Shown: positions 32,760 through 45,370, numbered from the stretch's first letter. The stretch is DNA of 64,000 nt from Bos javanicus (GCF_032452875.1 NC_083885.1:65517625-65581624); one strand, 5' to 3'. Notes: generated by a model not told the origin, from the sequence alone. Made by a program: numbers and translations.

Positions 32760-32990
32760 ATATGTGAAATAGATAGCCAAGGGGAATTTGCTGTTTGGCT
32801 AAGAAACAAAGGGGCTCTGTATTGGCCTAGAGGGTTGGCATGGGGAGGGAGATTTGAGGGAAGTTCAAAAGGGACATTCAAAAGGATATATGTATACCTA
32901 TGACTGATTCAGGTTGAGGTTTGACAGAAAGCAACAAGATTCTGTAAAGCAATTATCCTTCAATAAAAAAATAAATTAAAAAAAGTCATA
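32760..32990 (+). mobile_element. L1-like 3' end (sense)
   Basis: It contains GGCTCTGTATTGGCC, GAGGTTTGACAGAAAGCAAC and an A-rich AATAAAAAAATAAATTAAA end. It is homologous to the split element at 28220-28640. It directly abuts the 5' end of BovB copy A. Confidence 0.65.
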
Positions 32991-33620
32991 AATAGGAAAA
33001 GGAACTATTTCACATGTTATTTCTCTTTGGAGAAAAGTTCTTTTTAGATAGGTTACCATATCTTCCTTTGAGAAATGGAGAGGGTCCACGTGACAGATGA
33101 TCCCGTTGATACTGACCAGAAAATTCCTTGCTAACGCTGTATGATTACATTTCTGGGGAAGGTTGTAACTGCAGTTATGATACAGATCAAGTCTTGGTTT
33201 TAACACGAATGACTCTGCTTAGAGGCTGTTGTTTCTTGTTTAACAAAGTGAAAAATCTGATTATTCTATCTTATGAAAAAAAACAATGTTTATGCAACGG
33301 TAACTTTTTAAAAATTCTGTCTACACAGATGCATCTATCTGAGTTTGCCTGTGTGTATGTGTGTGTGTGTGTGTATATATATACACATAATATATATATG
33401 TTATGTGTTTATTTCTTAAAACGTAATTTGTAATTTGGGTATAGAGTTGTTTGCTCACTTAACAAGAGTTTTTTTATTTACCATTATATCAGTAATTCTA
33501 GCAGAATAATTTGCACGGTTAATTATCTAATTTAAAAAGTTAAAAATACAAATTGACAATTGACCTAACAGAAGAAATGAGTATAGTTATAGCTGGTAAG
33601 CTAGATTAGGGAACTTTTTT
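32991..33620. other. Unassigned sequence with a TG/TA microsatellite
   Basis: A (TG)n run passing into (TA)n lies at about 33354-33400. No gene is recognised in the rest. Confidence 0.6.
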
Positions 33621-33639
33621 TCCCTCGTGTAGAGATCAA

Positions 33640-34477
33640 GGAAGAACTTAGAGACACGATGTCACTGCTAATGAACACAAAGGCGCTGAAAGCAGGGAAA
33701 CACGATGGTGTTAACACAGTGGTGTCCATCAGCCACCGATTTGGATTCACAATCAGTGTATTGCAAAGGGTCACAATGGAAGAGGGACAATAAAGAAGAC
33801 AAAGGTGCTTACTAGGATCAGGATAGTACCTGAGGCTCTGGCCTCATGGGAAAATCTGGGTGAGAGTCTGTAGCTTGTGCCTGTGTAGAGTAAGGACCAT
33901 GTTCCTATTAGTCCAGCTCATGAAGCCCAAACATACAACATCAGTGGAAGATAATATAACTGCATGTAAGAAGCTGATAAATTTGTCTGGTGTGAGTGAG
34001 GAACAATATCCATAATCGTTTTTACACTTACTGTTTTGCGTTTCTTGGGCCACCTACTCTAATAGGAATGCAGATGTATACCAAGAGTATCCAGAAAAGG
34101 AAACTACAGAAATCAGTGCACTTTGGAGACTGAATTCCGAAGTCCACCTACAAAGTTGTTTTAGGGCAAAATGTCATGGCCTGGAAGCCACTCAGAAGAC
34201 AGGGAGTGCTGAGAGAAACCCCTCTGGCCACTCTGTGAAAATAGAAGAAAAGTTTACATCCATCATCATCAAGTAATTATTTCCATCCAAAAGCTGTCAT
34301 CGTCTGGGGGACCTCTCTGAAAAAGAAAGCCAAGTTGTTGCCTAAGGCCAGTTGGTTGACAGTCTGATCTGTGGATCTCAACTTGTGTCCTGTCAACAAA
34401 GTGAAGTTATAAAGACAGAGGAGAGAGGAGTTCCCCAGGATCCCAGCTCCAGTCTGAGTGAGGAAGATAATTTCCAT
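33640..34477 (-). pseudogene. Vomeronasal type-1 receptor (V1R) pseudogene, near full length
   Basis: On the minus strand, from the ATG at 34477 or 34504: IFLTQTGAGILGNSSLLC (TM1) and LTGHKLRSTD, then VPQTMTAFGWK followed by an in-frame TAA. The same frame then resumes LDDDGCKLFFYFHRVARGVS and LLSGFQA (TM3). Another stop, a TM4-like block and GGPRNAK follow, then a frameshift into NDYGYCSSL (TM5), HRHK (loop 3), HEARA plus ILILVSTFVF (TM6) and NPNRWL with FVFISSD (TM7). All seven TM regions are represented, but at least two stops and a frameshift disable it. Pheromone receptors of this type are single-exon genes. Confidence 0.9.
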
Positions 34478-34663
34478 ATCCTGCTTGGCTTGTCCTTCTT
34501 TCACATCTGAAATATCTAGGAGAGATTGATTTTAATTTGAGATAGAAATAAATGAAGAAATCCTAGAAAGATAAGTGAACTCAAATGTGTCACTTCCTTC
34601 TGCTTGGCTGTATCTACTGCTGAACAGAGCACAGGACTTTCTTTTGGTAGCACATTTTCTTAC

Positions 34664-34876
34664 TTTAGTCGCTAAATCATGTCTGACTCTTTTGGGACCC
34701 TGTGGACTGTAGCCCGCCAGGCTCCTCTGTCCATGGGATTTCCCAGGCAAGAATACTGGAGCAGGTACCAGTTCCTTCTGCAGGGGATCTTCCTGACCCA
34801 GGGATTGAACTCGAATCTCTTGTGTTTCGTGATTTGGCAGACAGAATCTTTACCCCTGAGCCACCATGGAAGCCCT
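34664..34876 (-). mobile_element. BovA-type SINE (antisense)
   Basis: Antisense copy from TAGTCGCTAAATCATGTCTG to GAGCCACCATGGAAGCCC. Confidence 0.88.
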
Positions 34877-35094
34877 ATAATAATGCCCCTATTCAAGTCA
34901 GAGTATTTTACTTTAAATGGATTTAAGAGTATGTGGTTATTAATGAAGGTCTTCTGGTGGACTCCATCCAAGTGTTCATATAAGGGAGTATTTGAATAAA
35001 CAATGCACCATTCACATGACATTTCTTCCTACAGCCATGAATTGAATGAAGATCATTTCATCAATGTATAAGTCACCTTCAGTATATGTATATA

Positions 35095-35690
35095 TATTTT
35101 TGGCCACTCCACATGGCTCTCAGGATCTTAGTTCCCCAACTAGGTATCAAACTTAGGTATCAAACTCCTACCCCTGTACTGGAAGCACAGAGTCTTAACC
35201 ACTGGACCAGAGGGAAGTCATCTTTAAAAAATATATATAGTTATTCTAAAAACTCAAAGATAGATGGAAATATGAGTAGTTTCTCCTGTTCTTCCAGTAC
35301 AGACCACTTCAGGGTAATCAAATTGAGGAGAGAGAGAAAAAATTTTAATTCAAAATATTTTTTTAATAAGCACCAAATAGAATAGTTGCTAAATTTTCAC
35401 TGAGAACTTCTTCATTACTGAAAGAATGTCTGAAACATAATCATTTAAGTTAGGCTTTTAGTCAAGAAATCTCAAGCTGCCAGTTGGCTTCCCTGGTGGC
35501 CCAGATGGTAAAGAATCCATCTGCAATGCAGGCATACGGGTTTGATCCCTGGGTTGGGAAGATCCCCTGGAGAAGGGAATGGCTACCCACTCCAGTGTTC
35601 TTGCCTGGAGTGTTCCATAAACAGAGGAGCCTGGTGGGCAGCAGTCCATGGGGTCACAAAGAGTCAGACTCAACTGAGTGAATACCACTC
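35095..35690. mobile_element. Antisense tRNA-type SINE and sense BovA SINE
   Basis: An antisense tRNA-type copy (about 35095-35222, TTTTTGGCCACTCCACATGG to ACCAGAGGGAAGTC) precedes a sense BovA copy (about 35485-35690, TTGGCTTCCCTGGTGGCCC to CAACTGAGTGAATACCAC). About 260 bp of unassigned sequence lies between them. Confidence 0.8.
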
Positions 35691-35799
35691 ACCCATTCAC
35701 TCAAAGCTGCCAATCAGAGCTTCTGATAACCAGGTTAATGACCTTGGAATCAGATAAACAACTTTTAAAATCTTTAACTGTTTACTCTGTTAAATGGAA

Positions 35800-36755
35800 A
35801 CAGTGACATACTTTTATTTTCTTGGGCCCCAAAATCACTGCAGATGATGACTGCAGCCATGAAATTAAAAGATGCTTGCTCCTTGGAAGAAAAGCGATGA
35901 CCAACCTGGACACCATATTAAAAAGCAGAGAGATTACTTTGCTGACAAAAATCCATCTAGCCAAAGCTATGGTTTGCCCGGTAGTCATGTATGGATATTA
36001 GAGTTATAAAGACTCTCATGTGAGAAACTATAAAGAAAGCTGAGCCCTGAAGAATCAGTGCTTTTGAACTGTGGTGTTGGAGAAGACTCTTGAGAGTTCC
36101 CTTGGACTGTAAGATCAAACCAGTCTATCCTAAAGGAAATCAGTCCTGAATATTCATTGGAAGGACTGATGCTGAAGCTGGAGCTCCAATGCTTTCACCA
36201 CCTGATGTGAAGAACTGCCTCATTAGAAAAGACCCTGTCCTGGGAAAGATTGAAGGCAGGAGGAGAAGAAGACAGAGGATGAGATGGTTAGATGGCATCA
36301 CTGACTCAATGAACATGAGTCTGAGCAAGTTCTGGGAGATGGACCATAAAGAAAGCTTAGCACCAATGAATTGATACTCTTAACTGTGGTGTTTCAGAAA
36401 ACTCTTGAGGGTCCCTTGGACTGCAAAGAGATCAAAGGAGTCAATCCTAAAGGAAATCAGTCCTGAATATTCATTGGAAGGACTGATGCTGAAGCTGAAA
36501 CTCCAATACTATGGCCACCTGATGCGAAGAACTGACTCATTGGAAAAGACCCTAATGCTGGGAAAGATTGAAGGCAGGAGGAGAAGGGGATAATAGAGGG
36601 TAAGATGGTTGGATTGCACCACTGACTCAATGAACATGAGTCTGAGCAGGCTCCGGGAGTTGGTGATAGACAGGGAAGCTTGGCGTGCTGCAGTCCACAG
36701 GGTTGCAAAGAGTCAACACAACTGAGCAACTGAACTGAACTGAACTGATACACTG
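35800..36755 (+). mobile_element. BovB LINE 3' region (sense) with an internal duplication
   Basis: Sense BovB sequence covers the RT C-terminal region (GACTGCAGCCATGAAATTAAAAG, CTTGGAAGAAAAGCGATGAC). The terminal part occurs twice: TCCTAAAGGAAATCAGTCCTG appears near 36129 and again near 36446, and each copy is followed by CATTGGAAGGACTGATGCTG. Frames are broken. Confidence 0.85.
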
Positions 36756-37864
36756 GATACTGAAAAAGGAAACTGACTACTGCTAACAATTCAATTTTAA
36801 ACACATATTTACATACATACATATTTAAATACATACTAAATACATATTTTTAGTACATAAGTAAATCAAATGGTAACATAGCTCATATTTCTTCAGTAAT
36901 ATCAAGGTAATATTTAAAAATTAAAAGTTTAAATGATGTAATGAAGAAAATTAGTCCTCACAATGATAAAACAGATATTAGCCCTCACAAAATAAAAGCA
37001 ACAGCGTTTACTTATTAGAAATCTGTTAGTTCATTGAAATGTAGCAGGATGTTTACAGAAACATGTACACACAATCACACACTAACATATATACACATAA
37101 AGTTAATGTGAAATACTTGGGAAAATAATGGTATATATAACATTAAGATTTTTGAAACTTCATTGATAAAGTGAAGGTAAACATTGGCCTGACACATTAA
37201 GAGCTTTAAAAACCTAAAAAAAAAAAAAAACAAACAAACTAAAAATAAGTGGCAGCAAATACCCTAACTCAGATAATCGTGCCTATTTTACATATTTATG
37301 GATAAGAAGGGAATAATGACTACATATGGCACAGATGACAGGTCATTTTATTTTGTGAAAATGAAACTAAAATTAAACCAGAACAAAGTATGTAAAAACA
37401 TGGAATGTAAAAAACTGTTGATAATTACTCAGTACTAAGATATATCAGTTGCAAAAATGATGTAAAAATACTAGCTATGAAGACTCAATAGTCAGAAAAA
37501 GTGAAAGTTTATCAAATATGTTTGTTTCACAAATTATCACAAATATAATTAAATTGAAATGATATTCTGTTATTTTTAACTATAGCATATTTTAAGTTAC
37601 CCAAATTTTATTGTTGGTCAAATTCCTCTAATAGGAGTTTTACATTCTCACCCTCCCTATCATAAGCCATAATTAACCAAACCATAAATAACCTAAAAAT
37701 TGATAGTTTTTCATAACAGTCTGAACATTTAAAATTGTTCAAAATTTAAACAGAGAATACTCAGATTTTATATATTTACACTTGTATAATTTATTACCCA
37801 CTTTACTTCGTGACATTTCTTAAGAATCTTCAATTTTCGTTTAAAGGAATTTAATAGACATTTA
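36756..37864. other. A/T-rich stretch, nothing recognised
   Basis: About 1.1 kb of A/T-rich sequence with short microsatellite-like CATA runs near 36808-36840 and an A16 run at about 37217. No gene or clear repeat family is seen. Confidence 0.45.
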
Positions 37865-37865
37865 T

Positions 37866-38140
37866 GCGGCTGCTAATTCGCTTCAGTCGTGTCCGACTCT
37901 GTGCAACCCCATAGACGGCAGCCCACCAGTCTCCCTCACTCCTGGGATTCTCCAAGCAAGAACACTGGAGTGGGTTGCCATTTCCTTCTCCAATGCATGA
38001 AAGTGAAAAGTGAAAGTGAATTCGCTCAGTCATGTCTGACTTTTAGCAACCCCATGGAATGCAGCCTTCCAGGCTCCTCCATCCATGGGATTTTCCAAGC
38101 AAGAGTACTGGAGTGGGGTGCCATTGCCTTCTCCGAGACA
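37866..38140 (-). mobile_element. Bov-A2-type dimeric SINE (antisense)
   Basis: Two tandem antisense monomers joined by the GTGAAAAGTGAAAGTGAA linker, as at 21246-21520. Confidence 0.9.
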
Positions 38141-38544
38141 TTTATAGAAACAAGAATTTATTTTGTGTTATCTATTTCAGTACTTACCATTACATTATCA
38201 ATTATGTATCTGAAATAAAGAAGGCATTCAGCATCAATATTCAGCAGGCAGAAACTGACTCTTCATGAACAATCACACATCGGTCATGAGAAGTTTCAGT
38301 GTTAAACTGTAATCCAGTCAAATTTTTCAAATAAAAATAGATCTCATTTTTGGGCAAGTAAAAATGTTGACCCCAGTAGCAATAAACCTGTGTGGTCCTT
38401 GGATGTGGAATATCAGATATAACAAAAATTAAGTCATAGAACTGGACATTAAAGCAAGAGAAAGGGCAAGGGCAAAGACTTGGGAATCCTTTTGAAGACA
38501 AATCATAAAATGAACCTAAATTACAGAACAGGTCAGTAGACATG

Positions 38545-39090
38545 GTGACGGAGACGGCGATGGCACCCCACTCCAGTGCTCTTGCCTGGAAAATCCCATG
38601 GACGGAGGAACCTGGAAGGCTGCAGTCCATGGGGTCGCTGAGGGTCGGACACGACTGAGCGACTTCCCTTTCACTTTTCACTTCCATGCATTGGAGGAGG
38701 AAATGGCAACCCACTCCAGTGCTCTTGCCTGGACAATCCCAGGGACGGGGGAGCCTGGTGGGCTGCCGTCATTGGGTCGCACAGAGTCGGACACGATTGA
38801 AGCGACTTAGCAGCAGCAGCAGACATGGTGAGGGAATTAATAGTTTCCTTAAGCCACAGGTGGCTCTAATGGTAAAGAATCTACCTGCAAAGAAGGAGGG
38901 TTCCATCTCTGGGTTGGGAAGATCCCCTGGAGAAGGAAATGGCAACCCACTCCAGTATGCTTGCTTGGGAAATTCCAAGGACCGAGAATCCTAGTGGACT
39001 ATGGTCTATGGGTTCACTAAGAGTTGGATGCAACTTGGCGACTGAATGTGTGTGCACGTGCACACACACACACACTCACACATACACACA
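38545..39090 (+). mobile_element. Bov-A2 dimer, BovA SINE and (CA)n (sense)
   Basis: A sense Bov-A2 dimer (about 38545-38822, ending ACTTAGCAGCAGCAGCAG) is followed by a sense BovA SINE (about 38857-39050). A (CA)n microsatellite, the usual BovA tail, follows at about 39056-39090. The dimer is in the opposite orientation to the copy at 37866-38140 only 400 bp away. Confidence 0.88.
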
Positions 39091-39274
39091 CTAGATAAAT
39101 GTGGGGGCAGTAAGAGGGAGGGAGGAAGGGTGAGAGAGAGAAAATGTGTTGCTTGGCAAGATTTAGAAGTTTAGAAGGCTGAGTGACAACAGCAAGGCAT
39201 TTAAAAATATAATCAACTGATAAGCCAACTTTATATTTTAATTTTTTTAATTCCTTGATTATTAATTTGCATTG

Positions 39275-40510
39275 TTGTTAAGTGGCTCAATTTTTTCCAC
39301 TCTTTGCAACCCCATGGATCATAGTCCACGGGATTCTCCATGCATGTATCCATGGGATACTCTGGCATCTCCTGATACCGGAGTGGTTTGCGATTTCCCA
39401 CAGCAGGATTCCTTTGCATAATCTGTAGCAATATTTGCTTTTATAAATGAATTAAATGCCTGTCGATGAGACAGAAAGGCTCTGGTTTCTCCAAATGGCA
39501 AAATAATATAAACAGGCTCTGTTGATGAGAGAAAGGCAAAGACTTTATTACTACAGACTTCCTTCAGCTCAATATCCTTTCCCACCGTAAGAAATGCATA
39601 TATGAGCACCTGCCATTCAGACATCAGGTGCCTGCTTAGTGTCTGGGAGATCACCTTCATCTTACTGCTCTTCACGTGCCGGTGGTGGGAAGCTGTTCAA
39701 GTGAAGCCGGTTCAGGGTGTGTGTTCAGGGAAAAGGGGAGAGAGGATTACAAAGAGATGAAACAGGGGCTTCCCTGGTGTTTCAATGGGTAGGGTGCTGA
39801 ACTTCCACTGCAGCGGGCGTGGATTTGATCCCTGGTCGAGGAGGTAAGATCCCACATGCTGTGGTGAACAGTCAAGAAATTTAAAAAAAAAAAAAAAAAC
39901 ACTCAAAGATGATATAACTGGTAGGAGAAAGATGTTGTGCATCGCCAGGGTTGGAGAACCAGGTTGAAAATCTGTCTCTAGTTCTCTCAGAAAACATCTT
40001 GCCTAAATATGTAAGATACACGTGTGCTGTGACCCCAGAAAACAAAACTATTTTACAGAAAAGAGTATGATCTTAGGGAGACAGCAGTGCGCGGTCCTGA
40101 AGAGAGATCTTACTTCCCTGCCCAGGAATTGAGCCTGGGTAGCCTGGATGAAAGCCAGACTACCAGGGGCTACAGGCTAGAATCAAGTGTCCCTGGTTCT
40201 TCCCCCTTCCTGCACCCCACCTCCCCCCCCCACCGCCCGCCTTTGAAATGAGGAATGTTTCAAGGAGGCAAAATCTATTAAAAAAAAAAACAGGAATAAA
40301 ATGTATTATTAGAGACACAACATAATGTATGGAAGAGCACATAGAGAAGCAATTTATTTGAGTCAGAAGCAAGGCAGAAATACACAGCCAGGGAGGCGTA
40401 CCAAGAGGTGATTTAAATCCACGATATAGGACAGTCCTTCTGAGTCTTTGTGTGTTTTTGCTGCCATGTCCTACTCTTTTCGACCCGTGGACTGTAGACT
40501 GCCAAAGGTC
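39275..40510. mobile_element. Scattered SINEs: 39.3, 39.8 and 40.4 kb
   Basis: An antisense BovA piece lies at about 39275-39425. A sense tRNA-type SINE is at about 39764-39897 with an A18 tail. A short antisense BovA scrap is at about 40440-40505. The sequence between them shows no gene; a C-rich run lies at about 40221-40240. Confidence 0.65.
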
Positions 40511-42000
40511 TTCGTTTACTTTTGGTCAATCAGCTTGTTTCCTTTTTCAGACCTGACCAGTCTTAGGACCGCCCCCTCAACATAGGTGCAAAACTTTTTG
40601 TTAAGATGGATCCCACTACAGAGACCTGTGGATGCACGCCCTCACTTATGGGGTTCAGCCCTCCCTTTTTGACCTTTTTTAAGGAGCACTCCTGTGCACA
40701 TGGAGACAAGGAAGTTTTCCTTGACCTCTGGAAAGGGCACCTTCTCTCTCTTGTATTTAATTCTTTTTATTTTTTAAATTATGAAGATATAACACATTTA
40801 CAGGAGACTTGAAAAATACAGAACAAGATTACATATAGTTGCACTATATATTCCAATTTTTTAATAGATACATTAAGATTTTTAGTTGGAGTTTCAATAT
40901 CAAACTCTCAAAAGTTAGTAGAATGAATATACAGAGAGCTCAGCTTCTGCCACTAGCTTTGTCCATCTCCCTTTCTGTGCCTCTTTTCTCATGTTTTCCA
41001 TGCCTACAGCTTCAGGTTCACTCATCTTTTGTTACATACTGTCTCAACTGTTGTTTTTCCCATGTAGCATATTTTATGCTTTATATATACACGTATGTAG
41101 GAGGCACGAGAGTTTGATCCCTGGGATGGGAAGATCCCCTGGAGTAAGAAGTGGCAATCCACTCCAGTATTCTTGCCTGGGAAATCCCATGGATAGAGGA
41201 GCCTGGAGAACCACAGTCCATGGGGTTGCAGAGTCAGACACAACTGAGCACATGCATATATACACATATCCATGTATAAATTGATAATATACAAATGTAT
41301 TTTAATTTCTCTAGCAAGATAGTATATGGCACTGCTTCTGAACTATCCTTGAAAATAAACTGAACTTGAATTTCATCAAATTTCTAGTGTAAATGCACAT
41401 TTACTGGAAAAATTTTAGAAGGGTAAGAGAAAGAATATCACTGGAATGCCAAAAACAGATGATGGGAAGTTACCTTAACAAATGATCTGGTTTTTCTTCA
41501 TAAGAACAATTGGAATTATAATCTGTGGGTACTCTAATCTGTTTGGAACCTTTTTAAAGAAAATCTAGTATAAAATTTGTATGTAGTAATTAGAAAACCT
41601 GTATCCTTTCTGAATATTTAATAAGTGTGAATTATACATCTTGTGCATGTGTGATAAAAATATTCAGTTCCCATAGTCAAGTGATATCTATGTTTTGAAG
41701 ATACATACTGAATTGTGTGTGCATGAAATTATACATTTGACATTTGCTGTGAAGTAGTTCAGAAATAGAGAGGACCATCTTATATGGACAGGCTTCATGC
41801 TCTTGCACTGATAATCAGTTGTTGAGCCTGCATCTTTTTATTCTATGTAATGTCATATATATTTGAAAATATTCATTAGAGAAGGCTTGAAAAACATATC
41901 TGTAATAAAAATTAGTGCTCTTTTGATTGAAGAATATATCTTCACTCAAGAAAAATACATTTTATTTGCTTTTAGTTTCTATCACTTAAGAGTTGTTTCC
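40511..42000. other. Unassigned sequence with one sense BovA SINE
   Basis: A sense BovA 3' part is at about 41098-41256 (GTTTGATCCCTGGGATGGG to CACAACTGAGCACATGC). The remainder is A/T-rich with no recognised gene. Confidence 0.5.
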
Positions 42001-42004
42001 GTTC

Positions 42005-42685
42005 ATTTCAGTTCAGTCGCTCAGTTGTCCGACTCTTTTAGGCCCAATGGACTGCAGCATACCAGGCTTCCCTGTCCATCACCAACTCCTGGAGCTTGTT
42101 CAAACTCATGTCCATAGAGTCAGTGATGCCATCCAACCATCTCATCCTCTGTCATCCCCTTCTCCTCCTGCCTTCAATCTTTCCCAGCATCAGGGTCTTT
42201 TCCAGTGAGTCAGTTCTTTGCATAAGGTGGCCAAAGTTTTGGAGCTTAAGCTTCAGCATCAGTCCTTCCAATGAATACTTAGGACTGATTTCCTTTAGGA
42301 TTGACTGGTTGGATCTCCTTGCAGTCCAAGGGACTCTCAAGAGTCTTCACCACCACAGTTCAAAAGCATCAACTCTCTGCCACTCAGCTTTCTTTATGGT
42401 CCAACTCTCACATCCATACATGACTACTGGGAAAACCATAGCTATGACTAGACGGACCTTTGTTGGCAAAGTAATGTCTCTGCTTTTTAATATACTGTCT
42501 AGATTGGTCATTGCTTTTCTTCCAAGGAGTAAGCGTCTTTCAATTTCATGGCTGCAGTCACCATCTGCAGTGATTTTGGAGGCCAAGAAAATAAAGTCTA
42601 TCACCGTTTCCATTGTTTCCCCATCTATTTACCATGATTTAATGGGACCAGATGCCATGATCTTCATTTTTTGAGTATTGAAAGT
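42005..42685 (-). mobile_element. BovB LINE 3' end (antisense), copy C
   Basis: Antisense BovB 3' end from TTCAGTTCAGTCGCTCAG. Minus-strand frames include RRLLLGRKAMTNLDSILKSR and CESWTIKKAE. It is truncated at the RT C-terminal region. Confidence 0.92.
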
Positions 42686-42736
42686 CTTGTTTACTTCATA
42701 TTTTTCATTGCTTTTCAAAATGCAGGATTCGTAGGG

Positions 42737-43475
42737 GAAATCCCTTGTGGTTCAGAGGTTAGGGCTCTGGGCTTCCACCATAGGGAGTTTGGGTTCAATG
42801 CCTAATTGAGGAACTAAGATGCTGTGTGGTGTGACCAAAAAGTAAAATAAATAAGTAGGATTGTTCTAGACAGACTTGTATATATGCTGAGTCACTCAGT
42901 CGTGTCCGACTCTTTTTCAATCCCACTGAACTGTAGCCCACCAGGCTCCTCTATCAATGGAATTCCCCAGGCAAGCATACTGGAGTGGGTTGCCATTTCC
43001 TTCTCCAGGGGATCCTCCCAACCCAGAAATGGAAACCTTCTGCATTGCAGGCAGATTCTTTATGGTCTGAGCCACTAGAGAAGCTGAAGTGAACCCAATA
43101 TAAAAAAGAAAAAATTTTTTAAAAGATTAAATAACTTTTTCAAAATTTTAGGATTTATAAATTCAAATGGGTTCACTACGCAGCACAGCAAGATAAGTGA
43201 TGGAAATCAGCCCAGTGTGCAAGTTGCAAACCAGAGGAAGAAAAATCGTCTCCATGAAATGACTTAACATCCAGTGAATTACTGCGGCACTAGTGGTAAA
43301 GGACCCGCGTGGCACTGCAGGGGAAGTAGGAGACATGGGGTCGATCCCCCGGGAAAGGAAATGGCGCCCCGCTCCAGTGTTCTTGCCTGGAGAATCTCAT
43401 GAACCAAGGGGCCTGGTGCGCTACAGTTCATAGGGTCTCAAAGAGCCCAACATGACTGAGCCACATAGCACCCAA
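42737..43475. mobile_element. Three SINEs: sense tRNA-type, antisense BovA, sense BovA
   Basis: About 42737-42848 is a sense tRNA-type copy, 42884-43085 an antisense BovA (GTCACTCAGTCGTGTCCGAC to GAGCCACTAGAGAAGC) and 43277-43475 a diverged sense BovA (GGTCGATCCCCCGGGAAAGG). Confidence 0.8.
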
Positions 43476-43634
43476 GCACACACGAATGTTACCAGATTAT
43501 CACATTTTTGAGAACAAAAGAGGCATATAGGTTATCACAAGGCATCTCCTAATTTTTTTTGGTAATTTATTAAAATTCACATAATATTAAATTAACCTTT
43601 CTAAAATAAAGTTTGTTACCAAATTAACAAATAC

Positions 43635-44115
43635 ACAGGTGTCAAATCCTGGGGCGCCAGCGGAGGAGCGGAGCACCGGGGCTGCTGCAGCTGCTGCACT
43701 TGGCTCCAGCTCACACTCCCGGCTGTGTTTCTCGGGTCTGCGTTCCCCGCGCGACCGTCGTGTGGCGGCTCCCTGCGTTGACGCAAGGGTCCTGGTCGAT
43801 GGCTGCGCCGGGGTCGGGGCGCTGGGTCCTCGGCCTCGGGCCCTCCTGCTCCAGGTCTTCCTCCCTTTCCAGCTGGTCGCAGGGCGCTGGGGTCCGCAGG
43901 GCGCGGGGCGCGGCGTGCGCCGAGGTGAGCCTGGGCGGCGGAGGGCGGTCTGGGGCGTTGGCCCTCGGAGCGGGCGGAGTGCGCCCGGCTGGGACCTCGG
44001 GGCGGCCGGGGCAGCTCCACGCCAGTACCCGGAGGTTGCAGCCGTCACGGAAAACCTTGTAGCCGAGGGCGGTTATATTCTTCTCCTGGGGGCTTGGAGT
44101 GAGGTTTCAGCCTAA
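43635..44115. promoter_or_regulatory. Orphan CpG island, possible promoter or first exon
   Basis: About 480 bp, very G+C-rich with dense CpG (GCGCGACCGTCG, GCGGCGTGCGCCGAG), set in A/T-rich repeat territory. On the plus strand an ATG at 43800 opens MAAPGSGRW, and a good donor, GCCGAG|GTGAGC, lies at about 43924. No protein family was recognised in any frame and no downstream exon was found. It could be a promoter of an unseen gene or lncRNA, or a retrocopied 5' end. Confidence 0.6.
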
Positions 44116-44529
44116 ATGCTCGGATGTGTTTATTTAAATGTAGAGAAAAGGCCACTTTGACTTTTGTTCCATGACTCTCATCAGTCTGGGTGACTTAGTA
44201 CATATATATACTTCGATACAACTTTTTCAATAAAAGATGCCCTCGTTATCCATCAGGGCTTTACTTTCTTGGTTTCAACTGGGTTTCCCACGTTGTTACT
44301 TTATTCTCAGACGAGTATGGAGGCTCCTTCATACTTGCCAAAAAGAAATTAAAAAAAAAAAAAAAAATCCTGGAGACAGAGTTCTGGGTGAATTAGAAAA
44401 GGATAGGCTTCTTTCTCGAAAAACTATGTGTCTCAACTCCAGAGAACTTGATGAGGGTTTTTCCAACAGTGAATCAAGTTGGGGTCTTTGACAAAACTAG
44501 GGTGTGGGCAGGGTCTCAGATGGTGGGGT

Positions 44530-45370
44530 CTCCTACATTTTTTTAAATTGGAGGATAATGGCTTTACAATGTTGTGTTGGTTTTTGCTGTACAAGGACTT
44601 GGATCATCCATAAGTATATATATATCCCCTCCTTCTTGAGCCTTCCTCCCATCCCGCATCCCACCTCACCCCTCTAAGCTACATGGAGCACCAGGCTGAG
44701 ATCCCTGTCTTACACGGCGACTTCTCACTGGCTATCCGTTTTACATATGATAATGTATATGTTTCAGTTCTCTCTCAATGTGTCCCACTCTCTCCTTCCC
44801 CTGCTGTGTCCACAAGTCTGTTTTCTACATCTGCTTCTCTATTCCTGCCCTGCAGATACATTCACCAGTACATTTTTCTAGATTCCATATATATATTTTA
44901 ATGACTCATTGGAAAAGACCCTGATGCTGGGAAAGATTGGAGGCAGGAGGAGAAGGGGATGACAGAGGATGAGATGGTTGGATGGCATCACTGACGCTAC
45001 GGACATGAGTTTTTAGCAAACTCCTTCCGGAGTTGGTGATGGACAGGGACGCCTGGCGTGCTGCAGTCCATGGGGTCGCAAAGAGTCGCAAACGACTGAG
45101 CGACTGAACTGAACTGATAGCCAATTAACTATGTTGTGACAGTTTCTGGTGAGCAGTAAAAGGACTTAGTCATTCACATACATGTATCCATTCTACCCCA
45201 AACTCCCCTCCCATCCAGGCTGCCTCATAACTTGGAGCAGAGTTCCCTGTGCTCTACAGTAGATCCTTGTTGGTTCTCCGTTTTAAATACAGGTATACAT
45301 GTCCATCCCCCACTCCCTGAGTCTACCTTCTCCTAATCTTGATGAGCTTCTCTGATCCCTTTAATCTTGC
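44530..45370 (-). mobile_element. Ruminant L1-like 3' region (antisense) split by a BovB 3' end
   Basis: Antisense L1-like text runs at 44530-44895 (AATTGGAGGATAATGGC) and resumes at 45120 (CCAATTAACTATGTTGTGAC ... GAGCAGAGTTCCCTGTGC). A sense BovB 3' end, about 44897-45118 (GACTCATTGGAAAAGACCC to GACTGAACTGAACTGATA), interrupts it. Confidence 0.7.

Noticed and set aside
43587..44048. Minus-strand 153-codon frame and other frames in the CpG island as protein genes
   Set aside because: All six frames are stop-poor because of G+C content. None resembles a known protein, so only the island itself is reported.
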